64,000 nt of DNA from Sulfurovum sp. NBC37-1 (GTDB taxonomy: Bacteria; Campylobacterota; Campylobacteria; Campylobacterales; Sulfurovaceae), in the NCBI RefSeq assembly GCF_000010345.1, contig NC_009663.1:2108001-2172000 (forward strand). Direction: 5' to 3'. Made by a program: the position numbers and the translations under genes. Every line of letters begins with the position of its first letter. The first letter of the stretch is position 1. Positions 1 through 8,054 of the stretch are shown piece by piece. The notes beneath the pieces are model-generated. The model saw nothing but the letters and a program-made list of their open reading frames with translations, searched no databases and was not told the origin of the DNA.

Positions 1-1010
1 ATAATCTTCTTCCAGTCACTAAATTGGCTGATTTTTTTTAATTTCAGTGCAGTCTTATATTTACCAAGAGCAAAAGCAGAATCGGGAAAACGCCAAAGCG
101 TACCATCTTTTTTTAATCCGACATCATAAGCACAACAGCCATTTCCCTCATATTTGACAGCAAAATCAGACCAATTATGGGAAGCATCCAGCTTTATAGG
201 CTTCACTCCCAAACCTTCACCCCATCCCCAAAGTGTTCCATCTTTTTTGATAGCATAGAGACGATATCCACCATTGATAATTTTAGCTCCTCTAAAACCA
301 CTCCCTATTTTTTTAGGTTTTAGTGTATAGATATGTTTCTCTTTGTATATTGCCTTACCTGTTTGAGGGTCAAAAGGCGTAATCCCTCCCCAACCACACT
401 CTCCAACTTTTCCAAACTGCCAAAGCGTTCCATCTTTTTTGAGTGCCGTATAGCCCGAACAGGTATGCCATGCCTTTACCCAGTCTGCACTATAAGTCAT
501 CTCCTGTCTGGCATTGTCTTTACATACTGTTCTTTTTTGTTTAGGCGAAAGTGCTGTAACCTTTCTAGTGCAAAGCACATACCCTTTGTACTTTTTGTCT
601 GCCCAACCACTCTTTGCCTTTTTAAAGTTTACAAAGGCACCCAGCTTTCCACGATCTTCTCTCGTCCACATCCATACATCATCATATTTACCGCCCACCT
701 CAGGCATGGAAGAGGCAAATTCAGATTTAACAAACAACCCTTTAGCAGTAGGTTTTTTTGTCATAATAGCTTGAAGCTCTTTTTGACTGGCAACTCTCCA
801 ATTACTATAACCATTGATATTCAACTTCTTGCAATAGTCCTGAGCTTTGTTCCAGCGCCATACACGCAGCCCCTCCCAATCCGTATCAAAGATATGTTTA
901 TCTTTTTTCGTAAATGGCTGATTTTGATACATTGTATTACCAATAACCACTGTATCCTCTGCACTTAAAAACTGTAAAAACAGTGCCATTACTATCAAAA
1001 ACTTGTTCAT
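1..1010 (-). CDS. Secreted Lcl/DUF1566-type protein with RCC1-like repeats (partial, C-terminus outside window)
   Basis: The frame stays open from an ATG at 1010 to the window edge, giving about 336 residues without a stop. Residues 1-17 form a signal peptide (MNKFLIVMALFLQFLSA). Next comes a segment with W..A..YC..L and GYSNWRVAS, the hallmark of the Lcl C-terminal/DUF1566 fold. At least three later copies of 'LKKDGTLW' followed by W/F-G resemble RCC1-type propeller blades. The ATG overlaps the stop of the upstream MORN lipoprotein gene (ATGA), so the two are probably translationally coupled. The role is unknown; an exported sensor or surface protein is only a guess. Confidence 0.75.
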   Translation of the reverse strand, partial: MNKFLIVMALFLQFLSAEDTVVIGNTMYQNQPFTKKDKHIFDTDWEGLRVWRWNKAQDYCKKLNINGYSNWRVASQKELQAIMTKKPTAKGLFVKSEFASSMPEVGGKYDDVWMWTREDRGKLGAFVNFKKAKSGWADKKYKGYVLCTRKVTALSPKQKRTVCKDNARQEMTYSADWVKAWHTCSGYTALKKDGTLWQFGKVGECGWGGITPFDPQTGKAIYKEKHIYTLKPKKIGSGFRGAKIINGGYRLYAIKKDGTLWGWGEGLGVKPIKLDASHNWSDFAVKYEGNGCCAYDVGLKKDGTLWRFPDSAFALGKYKTALKLKKISQFSDWKKI

Positions 1011-1930
1011 TTTGCCCACCACCATTCAGTAAAAACTTCCGGAAATTTATCACAAAAATGAGTGAGCGTATCGTAATCCATTCGCTCTTTACTGCCATCG
1101 GTACCGTAAAAATACCCTTTCTCGTCCACTTTCCCTTGGTGATAGAACACCACATACTTAACCTTCCCATCAGGATAATACTCTTTGGCATACCCATCTT
1201 TTAAACCATTACGATAGCTTACAGCATACTGTAAATGACCCGCATTGTCATATCTCTTTTCAATACCGTTTAATTTACAGTTTCTATAGGGAGATTTACG
1301 CTGGAGGATACCCGTATCACAATACCAACTCTTCTCAGGTCCCACACGACATCCATTTAGTTTCATCTCGAGAGAGAGCTTTCCGTTACTACAGTATGAT
1401 TTTAGATCCTTGACAGTCCCATTAACATAGGTAACCCTACTTTCCAATACACCAGATATATATCCAAAACGCTGCTCTACACCATTTTTTTGATTATTTT
1501 TATAGGGTGTACTGTGTACCATCTGCCCTTTTTGGTTGTACTCTCTGACCTCTACTTTCTTACCATGGCGATAGAGTATCGTTTCATAGAGCCAGCCACC
1601 CTCTGGACTGTATTTTTTCGACAAGCCTTCAAGCAGACCATTTTTGTAGCTAGTCTCAGAGACTATCTTTTTTGTTTTTTTGTCGTAGCGTATCTCAGTA
1701 CCATCCTTCTCGCCATTTTTTTCAGAAGTAATGATATACACTTGGCTATTTTCCTTGCGAATAATACTATGATCACCCTCTTTCTGGGTTTTACCGTTGC
1801 CCCAAGATTCTGAAAAAGAGGGAGGATTTGACTCGATCGTTGGCGCTTTCAGGAGAAGCGGAGGTTGAGCATACCGTGTTGCACATCCACCTATCCATAT
1901 CAGAAACATGGTTACTATTAAAATTTTCAT
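1007..1930 (-). CDS. MORN/YwqK-type repeat lipoprotein
   Basis: 307 residues. The N-terminus MKILIVTMFLIWIGGC has a lipobox, so the protein is probably lipidated at Cys16 and anchored in a membrane. The remainder carries about eight MORN-like units of the form 'Y.NG...G....Y...G....' (for example NGLLEGLSKKYSPEG and YRNGLKDGYAKEYYPDG), as in the YwqK family. YwqK proteins are often labelled antitoxins, but no toxin partner is visible here. The gene starts 15 bp after the preceding ORF and overlaps the next by ATGA, within a run of exported proteins. Function unknown. Confidence 0.75.
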   Translation of the reverse strand: MKILIVTMFLIWIGGCATRYAQPPLLLKAPTIESNPPSFSESWGNGKTQKEGDHSIIRKENSQVYIITSEKNGEKDGTEIRYDKKTKKIVSETSYKNGLLEGLSKKYSPEGGWLYETILYRHGKKVEVREYNQKGQMVHSTPYKNNQKNGVEQRFGYISGVLESRVTYVNGTVKDLKSYCSNGKLSLEMKLNGCRVGPEKSWYCDTGILQRKSPYRNCKLNGIEKRYDNAGHLQYAVSYRNGLKDGYAKEYYPDGKVKYVVFYHQGKVDEKGYFYGTDGSKERMDYDTLTHFCDKFPEVFTEWWWAK

Positions 1931-1945
1931 ATTATTTTCATACTT

Positions 1946-3118
1946 TTAATCATTTCTGTCTATCACTTTTGCCCATACTGTTTTACCTTTGCTATTCAGT
2001 TTTGCTATAAGTGCTCCGTGTACCTCTTCTACATTTCCACACTCACCACTAGGTACATCATCAGGGCTTCCGCTAGGGTAAAACACTTCACTGCCCACTA
2101 TGTATATATTGCCTTTATTATCTTTGGCATAATCACTCAAATAAAAATCAGTAGCCTCTTTTTTGTTTGGCAAACCCTCAGGAGAATATTTTTTTTCATA
2201 AATATTTTTCTCTTTTTGACTTACTGCAACAACCTTTCCAAATGAGCTTTTCTTACCATTTAACCTGTATGTCACTTTCAATTTTTTATCATTAAAGACA
2301 TAAACTAAACTATTTTTTACGACAAGGCTTGTGGGATAACCTTTTAACTTTTTACTCCATACTCTCTTTCCATTATTAGTGTATTTTTCCAATACATAAA
2401 AACTATTATACTCATCACTCAATTTACTTTTTATCACACTTCCTAAAACATAAATATTTCCCTTATCATCTAGTACAATTTTATCATAGGACTGGTAATT
2501 GACTTTTTTATTGTGTATAAATTTAGTATGCTTTCTTTTTTTACACCCTTTTCTCTGAAGGTTGTATCTGAATTCATCAGTATATTTTCCAGACCTGTTA
2601 ACCATCCCCTGACCAACCTTACTGGTACAGCCTTTTAGTTTCTCGACTGTCTTTACCCTGTACCCCTTAGATGTTTTTTTAAAGTAATGCTTGCCCTCCG
2701 CATTGTTCAAATACAAAATAAGCTCTACTTCCGCCGGTTTGTCTATTTTACCCAACAAACTCATGATGTCTTTTCTCATATCCATCTGAAACATCTTACC
2801 TTCAGTATCAATAAAAAAAGCATTTCCCGACCATCCAATATCAGCATTATTTGAATATTTTGGTTTCAACGATCTAAACTTTAGAATAGTATCCTCAGGA
2901 TAACTCTCCAAAGGCTTTCGATATAATTTTAAAGTTTCAGTTATTTTCTTGCCTTTTTTCGTGGCATACCAGCGTATCTCCATATATGCAACATTTTCTT
3001 TGAGATGATAGGCATTTCCCTTATAGGCATTAAGTGGCTTAAGTTTCTGCCATTTTGCACCTTGCGCATTAACACTGATTATCAATAATCCCAATAACAC
3101 TATTTTCAATATTTTCAT
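1946..3118 (-). CDS. Secreted 'IDTPAE' family protein with propeller-like C-terminal half
   Basis: 390 residues. I chose the ATG at 3118 over the upstream GTG because GGGAGAAAA sits just before it and because it gives a clean signal peptide (MKILKIVLLGLLIISVNAQG) like that of its neighbour. The first ~170 residues share 'M.IRWY', 'FFIDTEGKMF' and 'LLGKIDKPAEVELIL' with the next three loci. The second half has repeated 'D.KGNIYVLGS' and 'NGKRVWSKKL' units, like SBBP/beta-propeller repeats, which the paralogues lack. It appears to be a paralogue fused to an extra domain. No function is recognised. Confidence 0.65.
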   Translation of the reverse strand: MKILKIVLLGLLIISVNAQGAKWQKLKPLNAYKGNAYHLKENVAYMEIRWYATKKGKKITETLKLYRKPLESYPEDTILKFRSLKPKYSNNADIGWSGNAFFIDTEGKMFQMDMRKDIMSLLGKIDKPAEVELILYLNNAEGKHYFKKTSKGYRVKTVEKLKGCTSKVGQGMVNRSGKYTDEFRYNLQRKGCKKRKHTKFIHNKKVNYQSYDKIVLDDKGNIYVLGSVIKSKLSDEYNSFYVLEKYTNNGKRVWSKKLKGYPTSLVVKNSLVYVFNDKKLKVTYRLNGKKSSFGKVVAVSQKEKNIYEKKYSPEGLPNKKEATDFYLSDYAKDNKGNIYIVGSEVFYPSGSPDDVPSGECGNVEEVHGALIAKLNSKGKTVWAKVIDRND

Positions 3119-3129
3119 TTTTTCTCCCA

Positions 3130-3858
3130 CTACTTAAATTTTTTAAGTAAATATTTATATCTCTTCCTAGAAGAAGATTGTACAAATTTAACTCTTTCCG
3201 ATTCGACCGAACCCTGTTTATTCATAATTCTATGATAGATTTCATGAGTATAAACTCCATCACTTTCTTCATAAATATCATCTGTACGAATAATATAAAG
3301 ATTATCCTTCTCTTTATATCGATGTATTCCAGGATAAGACAAAAGCATTATCTGCATTTCAGCAGGTGTATCTATCTCACCTAAAAAACCTACAAGTTCA
3401 GATTTAGAAAAGACAGTATGTACCTTGGAGTTCATGTCAATATAGTGTAAGTTATAGACAGATGCTATGCCTGCTGTTCCGTCTATATAATATGTAGTTC
3501 CAAACCCATCTGAAGCCGGATGCAAAGAAGCAATCTCTTTTTTCTCTTTATTTGAGAGCTTTCTATAGGCTTTTATATCGAAAGACCAGGCTGTAGAACC
3601 CCTACTTCTGCTTAACTTTCCCGAATAAGGTTTATCCAAAGAGTAACTTTTAATATCAAAATACTTTACAGGCTTCGCCAAATGGACATCACTAAGCATA
3701 TAATCCGTCAATGACTTCAAAACCTTACCTTCCTTCGCTTTCAACGGCTTATAGTGTTTAAGCTGCTTCTGTGTTAATGTACCTGACTTGGCAAAAGTAA
3801 TTTTGGTGCTTACGCTGACTATTAATAATACTAGTAATACTATTTTAAATATTTTCAT
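3130..3858 (-). CDS. Secreted 'IDTPAE' family paralogue
   Basis: 242 residues with a signal peptide (MKIFKIVLLVLLIVSVSTKITFA) nearly copying that of the adjacent 390-residue protein. It has the family pattern: a YMLSDVHLAKPVKYFDI segment, an 'IDGTAGI' strand, then 'FLGEIDTPAEMQIML' near residue 160 and a final 'IIR' segment. The stop codon lies just before the ribosome-binding site of the downstream paralogue. No enzyme motif is evident. The tandem arrangement points to local duplication and divergence. Confidence 0.65.
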   Translation of the reverse strand: MKIFKIVLLVLLIVSVSTKITFAKSGTLTQKQLKHYKPLKAKEGKVLKSLTDYMLSDVHLAKPVKYFDIKSYSLDKPYSGKLSRSRGSTAWSFDIKAYRKLSNKEKKEIASLHPASDGFGTTYYIDGTAGIASVYNLHYIDMNSKVHTVFSKSELVGFLGEIDTPAEMQIMLLSYPGIHRYKEKDNLYIIRTDDIYEESDGVYTHEIYHRIMNKQGSVESERVKFVQSSSRKRYKYLLKKFK

Positions 3859-3868
3859 TTTATCTCAC

Positions 3869-4528
3869 TTACCTCTTCCCTAAACGAGGGCATTTTTCTG
3901 GTTTTTGACTATCAAATCTTTTAATAACCTTTCCATGAATGTCCACTATGCCTCTGTAACGATACTTTGTACACATTCCTGTATCATTAATCAACTGATA
4001 GTCCCACCTCACAATATAGAAATCATGCTCTTTTTTGTAGCTATAGCCTAATTTTGTTCCGCTCAGATAGAACCACATTTGCAGCTTAGCAGGGGTATCT
4101 ATTAGACCCAGAAAATGTTTGAGTTCACTTATTTGAGTAATGGCAAAGGACTCTCCACGACTATCAATGTATCTCACTGTATAAAAACCGCCAAACATCA
4201 TACCGTATGAATACGCATGTAATTTTTTCATAAGTTTATCCCACGAGGTTTTTCTGATACGCTTATTGCTATAGTTATTTATGGCAGCATCTATAGTGAT
4301 ATCTCCTTTTGTTCCGTATTTAATAACTATCACTGGAGTAGACCCATGTCTTACAATCTCAAAATAGCGTACATTCTTACCCAATCCAAAATCACTTAAA
4401 TGATACTCACTTAACTTTTTAAACTTTGTCTCACCACTGTCAAGCATAGGTTGCTGACACCCTAAAAATATAAAAAGACTCATAAACACCAACAAGCTTC
4501 TATGTAAAATATTCTGATAATTTCTCAT
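3869..4528 (-). CDS. 'IDTPAE' family lipoprotein
   Basis: 219 residues. The N-terminus LLVFMSLFIFLGC ends in a lipobox (Cys24), so unlike its neighbours this paralogue is predicted to be lipidated. Shared features are 'YHLSDFGLGKNVRYFEI', 'YIDSRGESFAI' and 'FLGLIDTPAKLQMWF'. The ATG at 4528 overlaps the TGA of the preceding frame (ATGA), indicating coupling even though that upstream gene is frameshifted. Function unknown. Confidence 0.65.
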   Translation of the reverse strand: MRNYQNILHRSLLVFMSLFIFLGCQQPMLDSGETKFKKLSEYHLSDFGLGKNVRYFEIVRHGSTPVIVIKYGTKGDITIDAAINNYSNKRIRKTSWDKLMKKLHAYSYGMMFGGFYTVRYIDSRGESFAITQISELKHFLGLIDTPAKLQMWFYLSGTKLGYSYKKEHDFYIVRWDYQLINDTGMCTKYRYRGIVDIHGKVIKRFDSQKPEKCPRLGKR

Positions 4529-5180
4529 TGATATACTCCATCTACTATATTTTGCCCAGGATGAATACAGCTTACCTGACCTTTTTTAGCTATACTCACT
4601 TGCTTATAACTGACAATTTTACCTTTTTTATTAACTATAGCTTTATCGATCACTTCTCTATACTCTTCACAAATCTCTGCTATTTTTCCATATCCTTTGG
4701 ATGTTTTACGATACTGTTTTCCCTCATGCTTGCTGTGAAGCCACAAGATCAACTGAGCTTCTGCCGGAGTATCTATCTCTCCCATATAGCCGATCACATC
4801 TACGATCTCGTTCATTCGCAGTATCTTTCCAGTGGTATCAATGATAAAAGCATTGGAAATCTCTACTGAACTTTTGAAGTCCTGTGAATATTACCATTTT
4901 TTGATAGGTTGGGTGCAGCTTTTTGAAACCTTTTGACCAACTTTGAATCCAGGAGATTAAGTGATGTTTTATAAAATTTCATTTCAACAGTTGGTTTATT
5001 GTATTTTTTATAGTTATCATAGGTGTCATAACATCTGATCTCCATCGCTACAATATCATCTCTAAGATGAAAATCACTTGCTGAGTATTTGTAAATATTT
5101 TGTAGACTTTTCCATTGTATCTCTTTGGCATGAAGCTCTGCCATTGCCCATATTAAAAACACTAATCCAATAATTCTCAT
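4525..5180 (-). pseudogene. Frameshifted 'IDTPAE' family gene
   Basis: Two consecutive minus-strand frames make one family member. The first (ATG at 5180, RBS AAGGA, signal peptide MRIIGLVFLIWAMAELHA) runs to a TAG near 4863. Just before that stop, a +1/-1 change of frame near 4870-4890 gives 'SSVEISNAFIIDTTGKILRM' followed by 'YMGEIDTPAEAQLILWL', which aligns with the intact 390-residue paralogue ('GNAFFIDTEGKMF...'). The full product would be about 217 residues. Either a real single-base indel has inactivated it or the base call is wrong; the sequence cannot say which. Confidence 0.7.
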
Positions 5181-5190
5181 AAGAGTATCC

Positions 5191-5598
5191 TTAGTATTCA
5201 CGACGCTTCAGCTCACGACACGTATTATCTATAGCATCACAATTTAATATATTGTATTCATTTCGTAACGGCAATACTCTTTTTGGGTTATAATAATATG
5301 TAGCCTCACCACCACTACCATCAGGCATAGGCAATCCGCCAACCACCTGAACCCAAGTAAATACAGCCACTTCTTTACCCACGTATTTTGCATCCAGATA
5401 ACTCATATTTTTCCCATTAAGCGTAATTGGCTCACCTACGCTCCCATCAGCTTTCTTGTACCCATGTGGTACACCATAATGCACTTCATACTCTCCACAT
5501 TTTTCAGGAAGAGAACTCGTATCGACTCTGCTCTTCATATCTGTATTCACGCATCCACCCAATATAATGAACATCACCCCTAAAATAATATTTTTCAT
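5191..5598 (-). CDS. Small lipoprotein of unknown function
   Basis: 135 residues starting MKNIILGVMFIILGGC, a clear lipobox (Cys16). The mature part is hydrophilic, with a glycine-rich 'GGLPMPDGSGGEATYYYNP' stretch and a C-terminal pair of cysteines (LNCDAIDNTCREL) that may form a disulfide. It lies 4 bp downstream of the 5'-nucleotidase gene, so the two are probably co-transcribed. I do not recognise the family. Confidence 0.6.
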   Translation of the reverse strand: MKNIILGVMFIILGGCVNTDMKSRVDTSSLPEKCGEYEVHYGVPHGYKKADGSVGEPITLNGKNMSYLDAKYVGKEVAVFTWVQVVGGLPMPDGSGGEATYYYNPKRVLPLRNEYNILNCDAIDNTCRELKRREY

Positions 5599-5602
5599 TA
5601 TT

Positions 5603-7159
5603 TTAATGTATAACCATTATTCTGCCATCATTATTGCCTGGCGTTAACTCTTTATGCTCAGATACCTCTTCTGCCATGATAGAATAGAAAGTTGCATAGG
5701 TATTTTGTGCATCGGTGCCATACTTAGTAAACCAGTAATATCCGTCACCGCCTTTGAGTGCGATGAATGAATTGGTCAAGACTGTATACTCTTTTTCAGG
5801 CTCTATATCTACCCATTTTCCATTTTGAAGAACTTTGGCTTCGGCAACACGTTCCCCTTTTTGGATTATTTTTTCATTTTCTATTTTTTGTATTTTGTTA
5901 GGGAGCTTAACTGTATATTTCAATCCGGAAACCTGCATAAAACCACCCAACTTATACTGTGCGGCACTGTGTTCGAGTATCTCTAAAATATATTTCCCTT
6001 TCATCGTCAGCAAATACGCATAATTGCCAAACTCGTCTATCTCTTTGAGCATAGTGTTGCTGATATTTCCTTTTGGATAGATCTTTTTACCCCTGAATGC
6101 CCCTGCATTGTTAAGGACCATGTCTACTTTGTATTTCTTTCGCATAAGATCATTTACCATATCTGCTACCACAGATTCACCTCTGCGTGTCACCTTGGAG
6201 TCCATCACCCACTCTTTTTTGGTCTGACCCAAGACCAGAGTTTTAGGGAGTTTTGATTTAAACTGCAAAAGTTTTTTTTCTACACCAGCATCTGCAATAT
6301 ATTTTGAAGTTACAGGGATCTTGGTCATACGTATATCGTGGCTTAAGACCTTATTGTTCTCATCCAGCGGAATGTCAACTTTGACCACTTGTGAGCCCTG
6401 TTCACCCCCATTGACAATGGCTATTTTGCCTATGTGTCCTATCTTTTTTATATAGGCATGGGAGTGACCACCAAAGATCACATCTATCCCTTTAACCTGT
6501 TTGGCCAATGCCCTGTCCTCCTTGTACCCTATATGAGAAACTAGAACAATAACATCTACACCTTTGTTTCTGAGTACTTTGACCATCTCCTTCGCCATCT
6601 CTACGTTGCTGCCTTTAAAACGAATCCCTTTGGCCGAACTGGCATCGAGCAGACTTTCCGTAATGAGAGAGAAAAATCCAACCTTCACGCCATCGATATC
6701 TTTGATAAGATAGTCTTCACATTTACCCTGTAACTTTGACTCAGACACATCAAGGTCACTGCAAAGTGTACTAAAGCTTGTCCCCTCCAAAGCCTCTGCC
6801 AGGACATCAGTACCTTTGTCAAACTCATGGTTCCCGAGAGCCAGTATTTCATAGCCTGCCGCAGACATCATCCCCAGTATTGCCTTACCTTTATAGACAT
6901 GAAAATAACGGTTCATCAAATCATCACCGGCAGAGACTATTACAGTATTGGGATTGTCCTTTTTAAGTTGCTTATACAAAGTAGCTAAATGACTGATCCC
7001 GCCCATCTCCACCTTCTCACGCTTTCCGTCTCCATCAATATCGACCTTTTGAATGGACGGCTCCAGCATCCCCTGCAAGTCCGCTGTTCCTACAATGCTG
7101 ATGGTTTTTCCATAGAGCAGAGCCAGACATAAAGTTATCAGTAAAAATAGAGTTTTCAT
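5603..7159 (-). CDS. Periplasmic 5'-nucleotidase / 2',3'-cyclic phosphodiesterase (UshA/CpdB type)
   Basis: 518 residues from the ATG at 7159, preferred over an in-frame GTG nine bases upstream because it starts the signal peptide MKTLFLLITLCLALLYG. The N-terminal metallophosphoesterase domain shows the first metal ligand region 'IVGTADLQGML', then 'SAGDDLMN', 'ALGNHEFDKG' and 'VIFGGHSHA'. The C-terminal 5_nucleotid_C domain has 'NNAGAFRG' and 'LKGGDGYYWF'. Such enzymes hydrolyse extracellular nucleotides in the periplasm. The gene heads the minus-strand run of exported proteins. Exact substrate preference cannot be read from sequence. Confidence 0.9.
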   Translation of the reverse strand: MKTLFLLITLCLALLYGKTISIVGTADLQGMLEPSIQKVDIDGDGKREKVEMGGISHLATLYKQLKKDNPNTVIVSAGDDLMNRYFHVYKGKAILGMMSAAGYEILALGNHEFDKGTDVLAEALEGTSFSTLCSDLDVSESKLQGKCEDYLIKDIDGVKVGFFSLITESLLDASSAKGIRFKGSNVEMAKEMVKVLRNKGVDVIVLVSHIGYKEDRALAKQVKGIDVIFGGHSHAYIKKIGHIGKIAIVNGGEQGSQVVKVDIPLDENNKVLSHDIRMTKIPVTSKYIADAGVEKKLLQFKSKLPKTLVLGQTKKEWVMDSKVTRRGESVVADMVNDLMRKKYKVDMVLNNAGAFRGKKIYPKGNISNTMLKEIDEFGNYAYLLTMKGKYILEILEHSAAQYKLGGFMQVSGLKYTVKLPNKIQKIENEKIIQKGERVAEAKVLQNGKWVDIEPEKEYTVLTNSFIALKGGDGYYWFTKYGTDAQNTYATFYSIMAEEVSEHKELTPGNNDGRIMVIH

Positions 7160-7196
7160 ATGATTCACACCTTTTAAATTTGGATTATGAGGACAG

Positions 7197-7246
7197 AAAG
7201 AAAAAAAGAAAATTGTCGCTTCCCAAAAGAGAGGGAAAAGACAATT
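7197..7246 (-). terminator. Rho-independent terminator after the OmpA-family gene
   Basis: On the minus strand AATTGTC...TTCCC pairs with GGGAA...GACAATT (7211-7246) and is followed by a T-rich tract. It starts about 10 bp past the stop of the OmpA-family gene, separating it from the 5'-nucleotidase operon. Confidence 0.7.
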
Positions 7247-7255
7247 AAGGACACC

Positions 7256-7954
7256 TTAACGACAAGGGTCTACACGTACATCGTTATTTGGATAAAGATA
7301 TATCTCAACCCTTCTGTTAAGTGCCATATTGCGTTCCGAATTATTCGGTACCAATGGCTTGTTATAAGAACAACCTGTTACATAACTAGGGTTGTTGATA
7401 CCTTCTCTGTAGAGTCTGTCCGATACGGTCTTCGCTCTATTTCGGGAAAGTCTGTAGTTGTAGTCGTACCCTCCCCTGTCATCCGTAAAACCTGCCACCT
7501 GTACAATCGTCTGCGGGTACTCACGAAGGATCTTGCCTACTTTACCTACTTTATACGATGCACTTGAAGTTAACCTGGATGAACCAGTAGGGAACATCAT
7601 ACGGTCACGGAACATGATCTTCACATATCTGCCGTTATTGGAAACAATAAGATCCTGATTGGGATCAAGATAGGCAAGAGGATCATTGTTGACTCCTGTA
7701 CCGAGTGACCTGGCAATGTCATTGGCCTGCTGATCAAGGCTGTAACCGATCAATCCACCGGCTGCGGTACCAATTGCCGCACCGATCATGGTAGATTTTG
7801 TATCGTGACCTATCGCCTGTCCTGCCAGCGCTCCAAGTGCTGCTCCCCCTATCAGTCCGTCTGTGGTATTGCTCGTTCCTGTGGAAGCACACCCTCCAAG
7901 TAATGCTGTAGCTATCGATACCAAGGTAACTGTTTTTATTTTTTTGATATACAT
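7256..7954 (-). CDS. OmpA-family outer-membrane lipoprotein with glycine zipper
   Basis: 232 residues. A lipobox (LLGGCAST) is followed by a glycine-zipper segment (IGGAALGALAGQAIG, then a second GAAIGTAAGGLIG) and a C-terminal OmpA-like peptidoglycan-binding domain from about residue 115. That domain shows 'VAGFTDDRGGYDYNYRLSRNRA' and 'NRRVEIYLYP'. This architecture matches YiaD-like proteins, which tether the outer membrane to the cell wall. It is transcribed divergently from the histidine kinase, with a good TATAAT at 7990-7985, and ends at a terminator. Confidence 0.88.
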   Translation of the reverse strand: MYIKKIKTVTLVSIATALLGGCASTGTSNTTDGLIGGAALGALAGQAIGHDTKSTMIGAAIGTAAGGLIGYSLDQQANDIARSLGTGVNNDPLAYLDPNQDLIVSNNGRYVKIMFRDRMMFPTGSSRLTSSASYKVGKVGKILREYPQTIVQVAGFTDDRGGYDYNYRLSRNRAKTVSDRLYREGINNPSYVTGCSYNKPLVPNNSERNMALNRRVEIYLYPNNDVRVDPCR

Positions 7955-7984
7955 TTTTACTCCTTAAATTTTATGGATACATCT

Positions 7985-8020
7985 ATTATAATCAATTGTT
8001 GTGACAAAATTGTGACAAAA
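7985..8020. promoter_or_regulatory. Divergent promoter region with perfect 11-bp tandem repeat
   Basis: TTGTGACAAAA occurs twice back to back at 7999-8009 and 8010-8020. A minus-strand -10 box (TATAAT) lies at 7990-7985, so the repeat covers the -35 zone of the OmpA-family gene. It is also about 35 bp upstream of the histidine kinase start. Direct repeats with one-helical-turn (10-11 bp) spacing are the usual binding layout for OmpR/PhoB-type regulators. The adjacent regulator has this kind of DNA-binding domain, so it is the obvious candidate to bind here (inference). Confidence 0.55.
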
Positions 8021-8054
8021 TGAGCTTTTTACATCATTTTGGATAAAATTTTTT

